Shown: positions 1 through 5,089 of the stretch, one piece after another | Layout of the letters: every line of letters begins with the position of its first letter | How positions within the stretch are numbered: the stretch's first letter is position 1 | Assembly: GCA_964572065.1 (NCBI GenBank) | Contig: CAZNER010000023.1 | Location: forward strand, 1 to 27,175 | Direction of reading: 5' to 3' | DNA: 27,175 bases | Origin: CAZNER01 sp964572065 | Lineage (GTDB): Bacteria; Patescibacteriota; Dojkabacteria; JAHIVN01 | The notes under the pieces: model-generated | Databases searched by the model: none | The model's input: the letters and a program-made list of their open reading frames with translations, nothing else | Told to the model about the DNA's origin: nothing | Made by a program: the position numbers and the translations under genes

Positions 1-66
1 TAAAAGACAATATATATTTAATAATTAGCTTTATTTTATCATTAATTTCAATAAATTATATAATAC

Positions 67-96
67 TTGCTGGATCTTTCATATATTAGGTATAAT
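67..96 (+). promoter_or_regulatory. Candidate promoter for the tRNA-Cys locus
   Basis: A perfect -10 hexamer TATAAT lies at 91-96, with a weak -35 (TTGCTG, 67-72) 18 bases upstream. It precedes the interrupted tRNA-Cys by about 85 bases. In DNA this AT-rich a chance TATAAT is common, so the call rests on position. Nothing else is visible in 1-181 except a possible 7-bp hairpin, CTGAAAC (150-156) with GTTTCAG (176-182). Confidence 0.3.
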
Positions 97-192
97 AATT
101 TAGCTTGTAGATCTTTTAAAAGGTATATATTAATTTTTTAGTTCAAATTCTGAAACAACAGTCTATCCACCTGCCGTTTCAGGTCACGTAGC

Positions 193-212
193 TCTACCTA
201 TCGGTAGACAGG
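193..212 (+). repeat. 20-nt hairpin insertion in the D-arm of the outer tRNA-Cys
   Basis: The insert forms a perfect 6-bp stem with a 4-nt loop, TCTACC-TATC-GGTAGA (193-208), followed by CAGG. Deleting 193-212 restores a normal tRNA-Cys D-arm. A related element sits in the D-loop of the truncated tRNA-Leu (526-545). Aligning 194-212 with 527-545 gives 15 of 19 identical positions. The stem differences include two base-pair-preserving changes. Confidence 0.6.
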
Positions 213-252
213 CAAGTGGTTTAAGGCAGCGGTCTGCCTGCCCGCCGTTTCA

Positions 253-325
253 GGTGACGTAGCCAAGTAGTTAAGGCAGCGGTCTGCAAAACCGCTACAC
301 GCGAGTGCAAATCTCGCCGTCACCT
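253..325 (+). tRNA. tRNA-Cys(GCA), complete, nested inside another tRNA-Cys
   Basis: Full cloverleaf of 73 nt. The acceptor GGTGACG/CGTCACC pairs 7/7 and the anticodon stem GCGGT/ACCGC encloses loop CTGCAAA with anticodon GCA (286-288). The T-stem is GCGAG/CTCGC and the discriminator is T325. No CCA is encoded. The elbow is unusual: the D-loop reads GTAGTT where the outer copy has the normal GTGGTT, and the T-loop is TGCAAAT instead of TTCGAAT or TTCAAAT. Both partners of the universal G18-Psi55 contact are therefore changed. The acceptor helix is extended by GTTTCA (247-252) with TGAAAC (325-330), then GCCCGCC (240-246) with GGCGGGC (338-344) across a bulge. Cys is the only isotype that fits. 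Confidence 0.85.
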
Positions 326-436
326 GAAACTCTGGCAGGCGGGCAAAACCGCTATACGTGGGTTCGAATCCCACCGTGACCTCAAGATTTTCATACATCA
401 AGTATTCAGTTCTTTTTACAATATCATTTATAATAA

Positions 437-445
437 TGGTATAAT
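437..445 (+). promoter_or_regulatory. Candidate extended -10 promoter upstream of the truncated tRNA-Leu
   Basis: TGGTATAAT is an extended -10 (TGn plus TATAAT) at 437-445. A TTTACA at 415-420 gives a 19-base spacer, longer than optimal. It would drive the truncated tRNA-Leu and GIY-YIG unit that begins at 503. Confidence 0.35.
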
Positions 446-461
446 ATTAAGATAATCTTTG

Positions 462-480
462 TTAGAAGTTCTTTAAAATT
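462..480 (+). repeat. 19-nt direct repeat, copy 1 (tail of a GIY-YIG gene)
   Basis: TTAGAAGTTCTTTAAAATT occurs here and again, identically, at 870-888. In the second copy it encodes the C-terminal RSSLKL of the GIY-YIG pseudogene. Here the same frame reads on to RSSLKL and a TAA (482-484). It therefore looks like the last codons of a third, otherwise lost, endonuclease copy, and marks a tandem duplication. Confidence 0.6.
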
Positions 481-525
481 ATAAGTTTATATTTTATTTA
501 TTGCCGTCGTGGCGGAACTGGTAGA

Positions 526-545
526 CCTGCCTACCGGCAGGCAGG
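526..545 (+). repeat. Hairpin insertion in the D-loop of the truncated tRNA-Leu
   Basis: CCTGCC-TACC-GGCAGG (526-541) is a perfect 6-bp stem with a 4-nt loop, followed by CAGG. It is much more GC-rich than its surroundings. The net insertion relative to the intact tRNA-Leu is 20 nt. It is related to the insert at 193-212. Confidence 0.65.
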
Positions 546-557
546 CGCGTTGGACTT

Positions 558-609
558 ACCCAAAACCACAAAGGTTTTAGGTAATCATGAACCCAACGTG
601 GTTCATGAT
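558..609 (+). other. Two-hairpin insertion in the tRNA-Leu anticodon loop
   Basis: Two hairpins fill the insertion. AAAACC (562-567) pairs with GGTTTT (573-578). ATCATGAACC (584-593) pairs perfectly over 10 bp with GGTTCATGAT (600-609). The insertion point is compatible with U34/A35, where cyanobacterial and plastid tRNA-Leu(UAA) carry a group I intron. The insert is far too short for a group I core, so its nature is unknown. Confidence 0.55.
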
Positions 610-869
610 AAAATCCAATTACTTTAAAAGGCAAACCATGTATTTTACATACTTACTCTTTAGCAGAAAAGACAAATAACTTTATATAGGATATACAAGT
701 AACTTAAAAAATAGAATTAAGGAACATACAAATGGTAAAGTAAAATCAACTAAACGGAAGAGACCATTGATACTATTATTTTATGAATCATTTTCTTCTA
801 TAAAGGATGTTAGAAGAAGAGAATATTTTTTCAAAACTAGTAAATGTAAATCAAGTTTAAAACAAATAA

Positions 870-888
870 TTAGAAGTTCTTTAAAATT
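870..888 (+). repeat. 19-nt direct repeat, copy 2
   Basis: Identical to 462-480. It lies 30 bases upstream of the intact tRNA-Leu, while copy 1 lies 22 bases upstream of the truncated one. The two define a repeating unit of about 410 bp: GIY-YIG tail, spacer, tRNA-Leu, GIY-YIG. Confidence 0.65.
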
Positions 889-892
889 GTAT

Positions 893-898
893 TATAAT
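893..898 (+). promoter_or_regulatory. Candidate -10 box for tRNA-Leu
   Basis: TATAAT lies 20 bases before the tRNA-Leu, inside the last codons of the preceding GIY-YIG pseudogene. TTAGAA (870-875) is 17 bases upstream and only a weak -35 match. Confidence 0.35.
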
Positions 899-918
899 TA
901 ATATTTATTTCTTTAAAT

Positions 919-1004
919 GCCGCCGTGGCGGAATTGGTAGACGCGTTGGACTTAAAATCCAATGAGGTTTTTCCCTCGTGTGAGTTCGATTCTCACCGGC
1001 GGCA
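919..1004 (+). tRNA. tRNA-Leu(UAA)
   Basis: Intact class II tRNA of 86 nt. The acceptor GCCGCCG/CGGCGGC pairs 7/7 with discriminator A1004. The D-arm has GG. The anticodon stem TTGGA/TCCAA holds loop CTTAAAA with anticodon TAA (953-955). A long variable arm (GAGG, T-loop, CCTC) and T-arm GTGAG-TTCGATT-CTCAC follow. No CCA is encoded. It is the uninterrupted relative of the truncated copy at 503. The base after the discriminator begins the open frame of a GIY-YIG gene. Confidence 0.93.
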
Positions 1005-1005
1005 T

Positions 1006-1260
1006 ATATATTTAATAAAAAGTGAAAAAGGTAATATTTATATTGGTTCAACAAATGATCTAACTCGAAGACTTAAGGAGCATAATCGAAAAAATAGTAA
1101 GTATACAAAAAAAGATAAAAAATGGAAACTTATATACTTTGAAGAATATAAGAATATCAAAGAAGCAAGATTAATTGAAAGAAAAATCAAAAAAAGTAGA
1201 TATGAGAGAGATAGATTTTATAAAAAAGCAGGCATTAAAAAATCATATGATTTCTCTTGA
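1006..1260 (+). CDS. GIY-YIG (URI-type) endonuclease joined to the tRNA-Leu 3' end, no normal start
   Basis: The frame begins at the last tRNA base and reads HIYLIKSEKGNIYIGSTNDL, then TRRLKEHN, and a helix with IERKIKK containing the expected glutamate. These are the core motifs of a single-domain GIY-YIG nuclease, about 84 residues before TGA. Related proteins start two or three residues before this YLIKS strand, where this locus has tRNA sequence. There is no ATG, GTG or TTG between the tRNA end and the YIG core. The only upstream start in frame is a GTG at 925 inside the tRNA, which would translate the tRNA itself. The gene therefore either uses a rare start such as ATA 1006 or is a silent fusion. 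The position suggests insertion at the tRNA 3' end. Confidence 0.7.
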   Translation: MYLIKSEKGNIYIGSTNDLTRRLKEHNRKNSKYTKKDKKWKLIYFEEYKNIKEARLIERKIKKSRYERDRFYKKAGIKKSYDFS

Positions 1261-1281
1261 TAAACTCAAGACTAAATATTT

Positions 1282-1290
1282 TGATATAAT
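1282..1290 (+). promoter_or_regulatory. Candidate extended -10 promoter upstream of tRNA-Pro
   Basis: TGATATAAT fits an extended -10 (TGn plus TATAAT), 81 bases upstream of the tRNA-Pro. The same string occurs at 4765-4773. No convincing -35 is visible. Confidence 0.35.
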
Positions 1291-1371
1291 TAAGTCATAA
1301 GAATATTAGAATTATCGAGTTTATTTTAGCTCAGCTGTTTTTTAATTGACAAGCTATTTTTAAAAAAGAGT

Positions 1372-1445
1372 CGGGGCGTAGTTCAGTTGGCTAGAACGCA
1401 CGGTTTGGGACCGTGAAGTCGCTGGTTCAAGTCCAGTCGCCCCGA
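1372..1445 (+). tRNA. tRNA-Pro(UGG)
   Basis: Complete 74-nt cloverleaf. Acceptor CGGGGCG/CGCCCCG, D-loop with TTGG, anticodon stem CACGG/CCGTG, loop TTTGGGA with anticodon TGG, T-arm GCTGG-TTCAAGT-CCAGT (one G-U pair), discriminator A. No CCA is encoded. It has no insertions, unlike the Cys and Leu genes upstream. Confidence 0.93.
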
Positions 1446-1504
1446 CTTATTTTTAAATGAATTTAATGATATATAAAAACGAAACATAATAAACTTAAGA
1501 ATCT

Positions 1505-1924
1505 ATGAATTTTATCTTTAAATACAATCTAACAGCAGGAATCTGGGCAGAAATTACACTAGGGAATAATAAAAAATCTATATAATTCTCATTCTTCTAT
1601 CTATCAAATCCTTTGCTAGATTTAATTAATATTGCCATTACTCTTGATAATAATTATAAAGAACAGAAAACCTCATTTCTAGAAGAACCTGGCGAAATAG
1701 TATTGTTAGTTCAATCTAATACCAATGGTAAATTATCCATTAACTTATATAAATTTCAAGACTGGATAGATACTAAAACTATTGAGTGGATAAAAGAAAA
1801 CGGAAAACATATATTTTCAATAGAAACAAGTATACAAAATTTCCAAAAACAACTATTTAATGCTAGTCATAAATTATTGGAGAAATATGAGGTAAAAGGT
1901 TATAAAAATAATTGGACAAATTAA
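1505..1924 (+). pseudogene. Unrecognised small protein gene broken by one in-frame stop
   Basis: From ATG 1505 the frame reads 26 residues (MNFIFKYNLTAGIWAEITLG and on), meets TAA at 1583-1585, then continues in the same frame for about 113 residues to TAA 1922-1924. The whole would be about 139 residues. The only recognised start after the stop is a TTG at 1613. The C-terminal part (EPGEIVLLVQ strand, later LLEKYEVKGYKNNW) looks like a folded alpha/beta protein. No family is recognised. The last ~90 bases and ~50 bases of downstream sequence recur, degraded, near 5082-5225, so a paralog once existed nearby. Confidence 0.6.
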
Positions 1925-1975
1925 CCATTCCCCATAAAGGAATATCGAAAGTTAGAAAATATCATTAAATAAAAC
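1833..1975 (+). repeat. Dispersed direct repeat, copy 1 (3' end of the broken gene plus flank)
   Basis: The segment from about CAAAATTTCCAAAAACAAC through GAATATCGAAAGTTAG resembles 5082-5225, with shared blocks such as CTATTTAATGC, AGGTTATAAA and GAATAT(C/T)GAAAGTTA. Identity looks near 70 % by eye, in the same orientation. Boundaries are approximate. Confidence 0.5.
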
Positions 1976-2024
1976 TTCATATCATCGTAAATTTTTTTTA
2001 CTTTACTAATCTTTGTTCTTAAAA

Positions 2025-2807
2025 TCATCCATAAGCCCAGCCCTCTTCACGTAAATCGTTTTCACTATACCCTCTTGATAGTGCAAGTATTCTATATACT
2101 ACTCGAATCACTTTAACTGAAGTACTATAAATATACCTAAAATCTACCCCTATAATAGCCCATGGAATATCACCTGATAGTGATATAGAAACCTTAAGCC
2201 CTTCAGGATGACGATATTCTAAAGAAAATCCAGTTATAATATAAGGAAAATCAAAATCACCACGTGCTTCTTTCTGAAGCATACCTCTATAGGGAGAAAA
2301 ATAATCAGGTGCTAAAATATAATCAACTTCACTAGTAACCAAAATTTCATCTCGAATACATATTTCAGTTTCTCTAATAACCCTTCGATCCATTCTTTTT
2401 TTCAATCCATGCAATGTTCTCTCTTTACTTGGAATAACTAATTTTATAAAATATCCTCTTCCAATATCAATTTCTAATACAAATATATCATCAATAGAAC
2501 CATCATGAACCTCTACCTCACCTTGAATAATATCCCTTAATGATACACCATTTAAAGATTCAGCTATTGCATTTGGATCAAACTTAGTATCTGCATAAAC
2601 TACTAGATCCCCACAAAATCTTACAGCTATTTCTCCCGTATTTGGTCTATGAGAAAGAACACAATCCCAATGTAATGGGAAAATATAATCTGGATCTCGT
2701 TCTGATCCTTTAAGTCCAAAAATATTCCTAGTATATACTATATGCTGAGCTCCTGCTTTTTCTAAAGCTTTATCAGGTACTTGATTAGGAAACACAAGTA
2801 ACTCCAT
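2025..2807 (-). CDS. Unrecognised 260-residue cytoplasmic protein
   Basis: Intact ORF from ATG 2807, the only unbroken gene of any size in the 1.5-5.2 kb accessory island. There is no signal peptide or membrane segment. The composition alternates beta-rich stretches (HIVYTRNIFGLKG, GDLVVYADTKFDPNAI, FVLEIDIGRGYFIKLVI) with charged segments. The C-terminal half contains a Tyr/Phe-rich DYFSPYRG and a VSISLSGDIPWAIIGVDFRY block. No motif of a known enzyme family is recognised. It is transcribed against its decayed neighbours, which fits separate acquisition. A nuclease, toxin or immunity role cannot be claimed from the sequence. Confidence 0.8.
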   Translation of the reverse strand: MELLVFPNQVPDKALEKAGAQHIVYTRNIFGLKGSERDPDYIFPLHWDCVLSHRPNTGEIAVRFCGDLVVYADTKFDPNAIAESLNGVSLRDIIQGEVEVHDGSIDDIFVLEIDIGRGYFIKLVIPSKERTLHGLKKRMDRRVIRETEICIRDEILVTSEVDYILAPDYFSPYRGMLQKEARGDFDFPYIITGFSLEYRHPEGLKVSISLSGDIPWAIIGVDFRYIYSTSVKVIRVVYRILALSRGYSENDLREEGWAYG

Positions 2808-2922
2808 TATATCTATCTTTATAAAAAATATTAAACATTTGCTATTTATTATATCATACCCTTCTATGACTTATAATTATTCCCTCTTTCGATACAACTT
2901 ACTAATTAGTATTGATAACCCT

Positions 2923-3931
2923 ATGATTTATGAGATAATGACCTTATATAAATATTTAATTAAAAAAAATTAACACTAACATTCTCAACTCTATAATTAA
3001 GAATAATTATACTTATTCTTTTTATTTTGGAAGCTTAACTAAAAAGGGAGCAGAGTTACAAAAAAAGATCTTAGGTAAATATCTATATCATTGGACCTAT
3101 ATACAAGATGAGTTAATCACCAATTACTTATTGCCTGCCATTGCATTACCATCACTTCACATATCTAATATACAATATAAGTTATTAAATAAAGCTGAAG
3201 AACTAGTAGGTAAAAAAATAACTGGTGGTTCAAATGAAGCTGTATGGTTAAGTAAGTATATTGAAAAAAGAATAACTTTACCTCATTTTAACCATAAACA
3301 TAAACTTAATATAAGTAACAATGACTCTTCAAAAGACATTCTATTTAAATTTATTAATTATTATGAAATTACACATAATTGGAAAAAGTCCTTAATTACC
3401 CTTTCAAAAGAAAATATTTTATTAGAATGGGCATCTAAATTAATTAGAAATTTCTCGAAATCAAAATACAATACAAATACTAAACTTGTTATTTACAAAA
3501 TACCAACAAATAAAGTTATTAAACAGGGTATTCCATATTCACTCTCCATCAGATCTCCTGCGGTAGTTGCGATTCCCTATATTAATAAAAACTTGCTAGA
3601 AAGAATTAAGAAAGAAGATATACCAAAAAGTATAATCATAAAAGAAAAGATCTGTGAAAAAGATCGAACTAAATTAACAAAGGTTAATGATAATGACTCT
3701 TTTAAAACAAAAAGAATGAATGAGAATCTAACAAAGTTAAAAATGATTTTAGATAGACAAATAAAAATTCCAAATACAACAACAATACAACAAGTTAAAA
3801 AATACTTTTTCCCACTACCTGAGATAAAAAACATTTCATTAACATCTCCTTTTAACACCTTACTAAATAATAAACATAACAGAAAACAACTAGAAGATTT
3901 TCTAATCGAATGTAATATTCCATCTAATTAA
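2923..3931 (+). pseudogene. Unrecognised gene frameshifted at an A8 run
   Basis: An ATG at 2923 opens MIYEIMTLYKYLIKK, then hits TAA at 2971 just after eight A's (2962-2969). Removing one A joins it to a frame that stays open from 2960 to 3931 (about 323 codons) with no other ATG until 3717. The combined product would be about 335 residues. In the long frame the only early recognised start is a TTG at 3131, giving 266 residues. The protein is Lys/Asn/Ile-rich, mostly helical, with no recognised domain; it has GSLTKKGAEL early and a basic middle (EKDRTKLTK). The frameshift may be real decay, an assembly error at a homopolymer, or slippage. Confidence 0.55.
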
Positions 3932-4126
3932 CATCATTAGTCTTTTTATCCAGTTCGATTTTAATACAGATACTATTATGATAAAATACTAATAATTAAT
4001 TTGAAATTCTTTTATTAGAATATGTTCGTATAGTATAAATAATTTGGTACAAATTACGAAAATATGTCAGCTAGTAACTAGTTATACGTTATATTACTGA
4101 GAATAAATTAGCAAAAGTTTTAATAA

Positions 4127-4384
4127 ATTATTGGATTTGATATTATCTATCAAGATGAAAATGGAAAAGAAATTGATAAAGTTATTGATGAGAATAATTT
4201 AATTGAGAAAATCATTCGAGACTACAAAGATTTATCTTCATATTGTTTAAGATTTATTGATCTATATGGAGATACAACGATTAATCAATTACAGATTAAT
4301 CTACTAGAGATAGAACTTAAACCTGTTTTAAATAAAACTAAAGATAAAGAAATTAAATTATTCATAAAAAAATATTGGTTCTAA
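4127..4384 (+). pseudogene. 5'-truncated small ORF between short inverted repeats
   Basis: An 85-codon frame (IIGFDIIYQDENGKEIDKV through LFIKKYWF) follows a TAA at 4124-4126 and has no ATG, GTG or TTG start near its N-terminus. The start is probably lost. The amphipathic, charged sequence looks like genuine protein but no family is recognised. It is flanked by GTTATACGTT (4081-4090) and its exact reverse complement AACGTATAAC (4488-4497), the latter overlapping the attC-like site. Confidence 0.45.
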
Positions 4385-4453
4385 TAAACAAATGTAAAGA
4401 GAATACTCATACTTATATTAAATTCTATGGAGACTAATTTTATTTCCCATAAT

Positions 4454-4476
4454 ATCGTTGCCTTCGGCGATTTTTT
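4454..4476 (+). terminator. Candidate rho-independent terminator
   Basis: ATC-Gtt-GCC-TTC-GGC-GAT forms a 6-bp stem with a small bulge and a UUC loop, followed directly by six T's (4471-4476). It lies about 70 bases after the truncated ORF and just upstream of the attC-like site. Confidence 0.4.
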
Positions 4477-4490
4477 CTTGCAGAAAAAAC

Positions 4491-4578
4491 GTATAACAAG
4501 GATTTAGAGATTACAACTTGCAGACTCCATCTAAATTTCTCACTACGTTTGAAACTTCTCTGAACCCCAATGTTAGGC
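4491..4578 (+). other. Integron attC-like recombination site (putative)
   Basis: The site has the four-box layout of an attC (59-base element). R''-like GTATAAC (4491-4497) is followed by a 5-nt spacer. L''-like TTTAGAGA (4503-4510) pairs with L'-like TCTCTGAA (4557-4564) over 8 bp including one T-G wobble. A 7-nt spacer leads to R' GTTAGGC (4572-4578), which fits GTTRRRY. Total length 88 bp is within the family range. R'' deviates from RYYYAAC at one position. The central 46 nt show no strong stem. An open frame starts immediately after R', as in gene cassettes. No integrase or second clear attC is in the window, so this may be a coincidence. Confidence 0.4.
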
Positions 4579-4720
4579 AATATATATTTTTTTCTTTTAC
4601 ACTAAAAATACGGAAGATACTTACCTATATAAAAATTTTTTATTCTGTAAGGAAGCGTTTGTTGCAGAAAAAGCAGATGAACTATGTATTCCAATGTCTT
4701 TAGAAAAGGAATATAGATAA
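4577..4720 (+). pseudogene. Short cassette-like ORF remnant after the attC-like site
   Basis: The frame opens right after the GTTAGGC box and ends at TAA 4718-4720, about 47 codons with no ATG near the start. Its C-terminal part reads FCKEAFVAEKADELCIPMSL, then EKEYR, which looks like real protein; the N-terminal part is low-complexity Phe/Tyr. No family is recognised. The overlapping frame from TTG 4518 is rejected as spurious because it reads through the attC-like site. Confidence 0.35.
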
Positions 4721-4764
4721 ATTAGATACAACATATACCGTTTATTTATAATTATTTCCCAATT

Positions 4765-4773
4765 TGATATAAT
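4765..4773 (+). promoter_or_regulatory. Candidate extended -10 promoter
   Basis: TGATATAAT lies 27 bases upstream of the ATG at 4800 and is identical to the box before tRNA-Pro. No clear -35 is visible. Confidence 0.4.
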
Positions 4774-4799
4774 TTTTTTATTAGACTACTCTCAATTAT

Positions 4800-5089
4800 A
4801 TGAGTACTCAAAAATATAGAATTTACATGCATATAAACTCTCAATTAGAAAATCCGCCAAAGGATATGGATTCACTTGGTATATTCATCAGTAATATTGA
4901 AGGGCTAATTTATGCAATAGATGAACCAAATTTTGACCCGCATAGCCATCCAATTTATAAAACATTATTTAACCTTGAAGAACTATATGCAGTTAATTTA
5001 GACAGAAAAAATCATTAAAAAATGATGACCTTCAATATATAGAAGAAATAGTTAATAAAATGAAAATGGAGCTGTATAAACTCATTTAG
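4800..5089 (+). pseudogene. Small unrecognised gene frameshifted in a poly-A run
   Basis: ATG 4800 starts a 72-residue frame ending at 5018: MSTQKYRIYMHINSQLENPP, then KDMDSLGIFISNIEG, then PNFDPHSHPIYKTLFNLEELYAVNLDRK. Adding one A to the six-A run at 5006-5011 joins it to NDDLQYIEEIVNKMKMELYK and stop TAG 5087-5089, giving about 96 residues. The extension is coherent and helical, so the present 72-residue product is probably truncated. The gene has a good upstream -10. Function is unknown. Confidence 0.5.

Larger units (their letters stand above)
182..382 (+). pseudogene. Interrupted tRNA-Cys(GCA) enclosing a second tRNA-Cys
   Basis: Two halves of one tRNA-Cys flank a complete tRNA-Cys. 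The 5' half (182-237) has acceptor GGTCACG and runs into the anticodon loop (CTGC). The 3' half (345-382) resumes with AAA and the anticodon stem, then a canonical T-arm (GTGGG, loop TTCGAAT, CCCAC) and acceptor CGTGACC with discriminator T. The outer acceptor strands pair 7/7 with each other and differ from those of the inner gene, so the halves belong together. About 107 nt (238-344) interrupt the anticodon. A further 20-nt hairpin (193-212) sits in the D-arm; removing it restores a normal GCC/GGC D-stem. Without both inserts the molecule is a standard tRNA-Cys with G18G19. It is either a pseudogene or a precursor needing unusual splicing; the sequence cannot decide. Confidence 0.65.
503..619 (+). 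pseudogene. Truncated, interrupted tRNA-Leu(UAA)
   Basis: The 5' half closely matches the intact tRNA-Leu at 919: acceptor GCCGTCG, D-arm GGCGGAACTGGTAGAC, anticodon stem GTTGGA and loop CTTA. It differs in three ways. A 20-nt hairpin insert (527-546) lies in the D-loop. About 52 nt (558-609) interrupt the anticodon loop, most simply placed after U34, before AAAATCCAAT (610-619). The variable arm, T-arm and 3' acceptor strand are missing, replaced by the leader of a GIY-YIG gene. The lost 3' half makes it non-functional unless completed in trans, for which there is no evidence here. Confidence 0.75.
638..901 (+). pseudogene. GIY-YIG (URI-type) endonuclease with an in-frame stop
   Basis: From ATG 638 the frame reads MYFTYLLFSRKDK, a TAA at 677-679, then LYIGYTSNLKNRIKEHT and on to TAA 899-901. 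This is the single-domain GIY-YIG layout: N-terminal YxYLL strand, the YIG core, an R/H-rich helix, and a later RRREYFFK carrying the catalytic glutamate. It would be about 87 residues, normal for the family. The stop falls just before YIG, where related proteins have a short linker, so the gene is probably dead unless the codon is read through. It lies directly after the truncated tRNA-Leu, and its last codons hold the TATAAT that may serve the next tRNA-Leu. Confidence 0.75.

Noticed and set aside
198..401. Minus-strand 67-residue ORF across the tRNA-Cys locus
   Set aside because: It is the antisense of two tRNA-Cys sequences; base pairing explains the open frame.
558..609. Group I intron in the truncated tRNA-Leu
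   Set aside because: Only about 52 nt with two plain hairpins; there is no room for a group I core and the 3' exon beyond the anticodon stem is missing.
925..1002. Upstream part of the GIY-YIG frame starting at GTG 925
   Set aside because: These 26 codons are a translation of the tRNA-Leu body and resemble no GIY-YIG N-terminus.
1346..1351. TTGACA as a -35 box for tRNA-Pro
   Set aside because: A 17-base spacing would put the -10 at the tRNA 5' end, where there is no match.
3577..3858. Minus-strand 93-residue hydrophobic ORF
   Set aside because: Shadow of the Lys/Asn-rich plus-strand gene; the reverse complement of Lys/Glu codons gives Phe/Leu/Ser.
4034..4087. A second attC site ending at GTTATAC
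   Set aside because: No matching R'' or paired L boxes could be found upstream; only the inverted 10-mer is shared with the better site.
4518..4703. 61-residue plus-strand ORF from TTG
   Set aside because: It reads through the attC-like site and a low-complexity stretch; a different frame there gives the more protein-like sequence.
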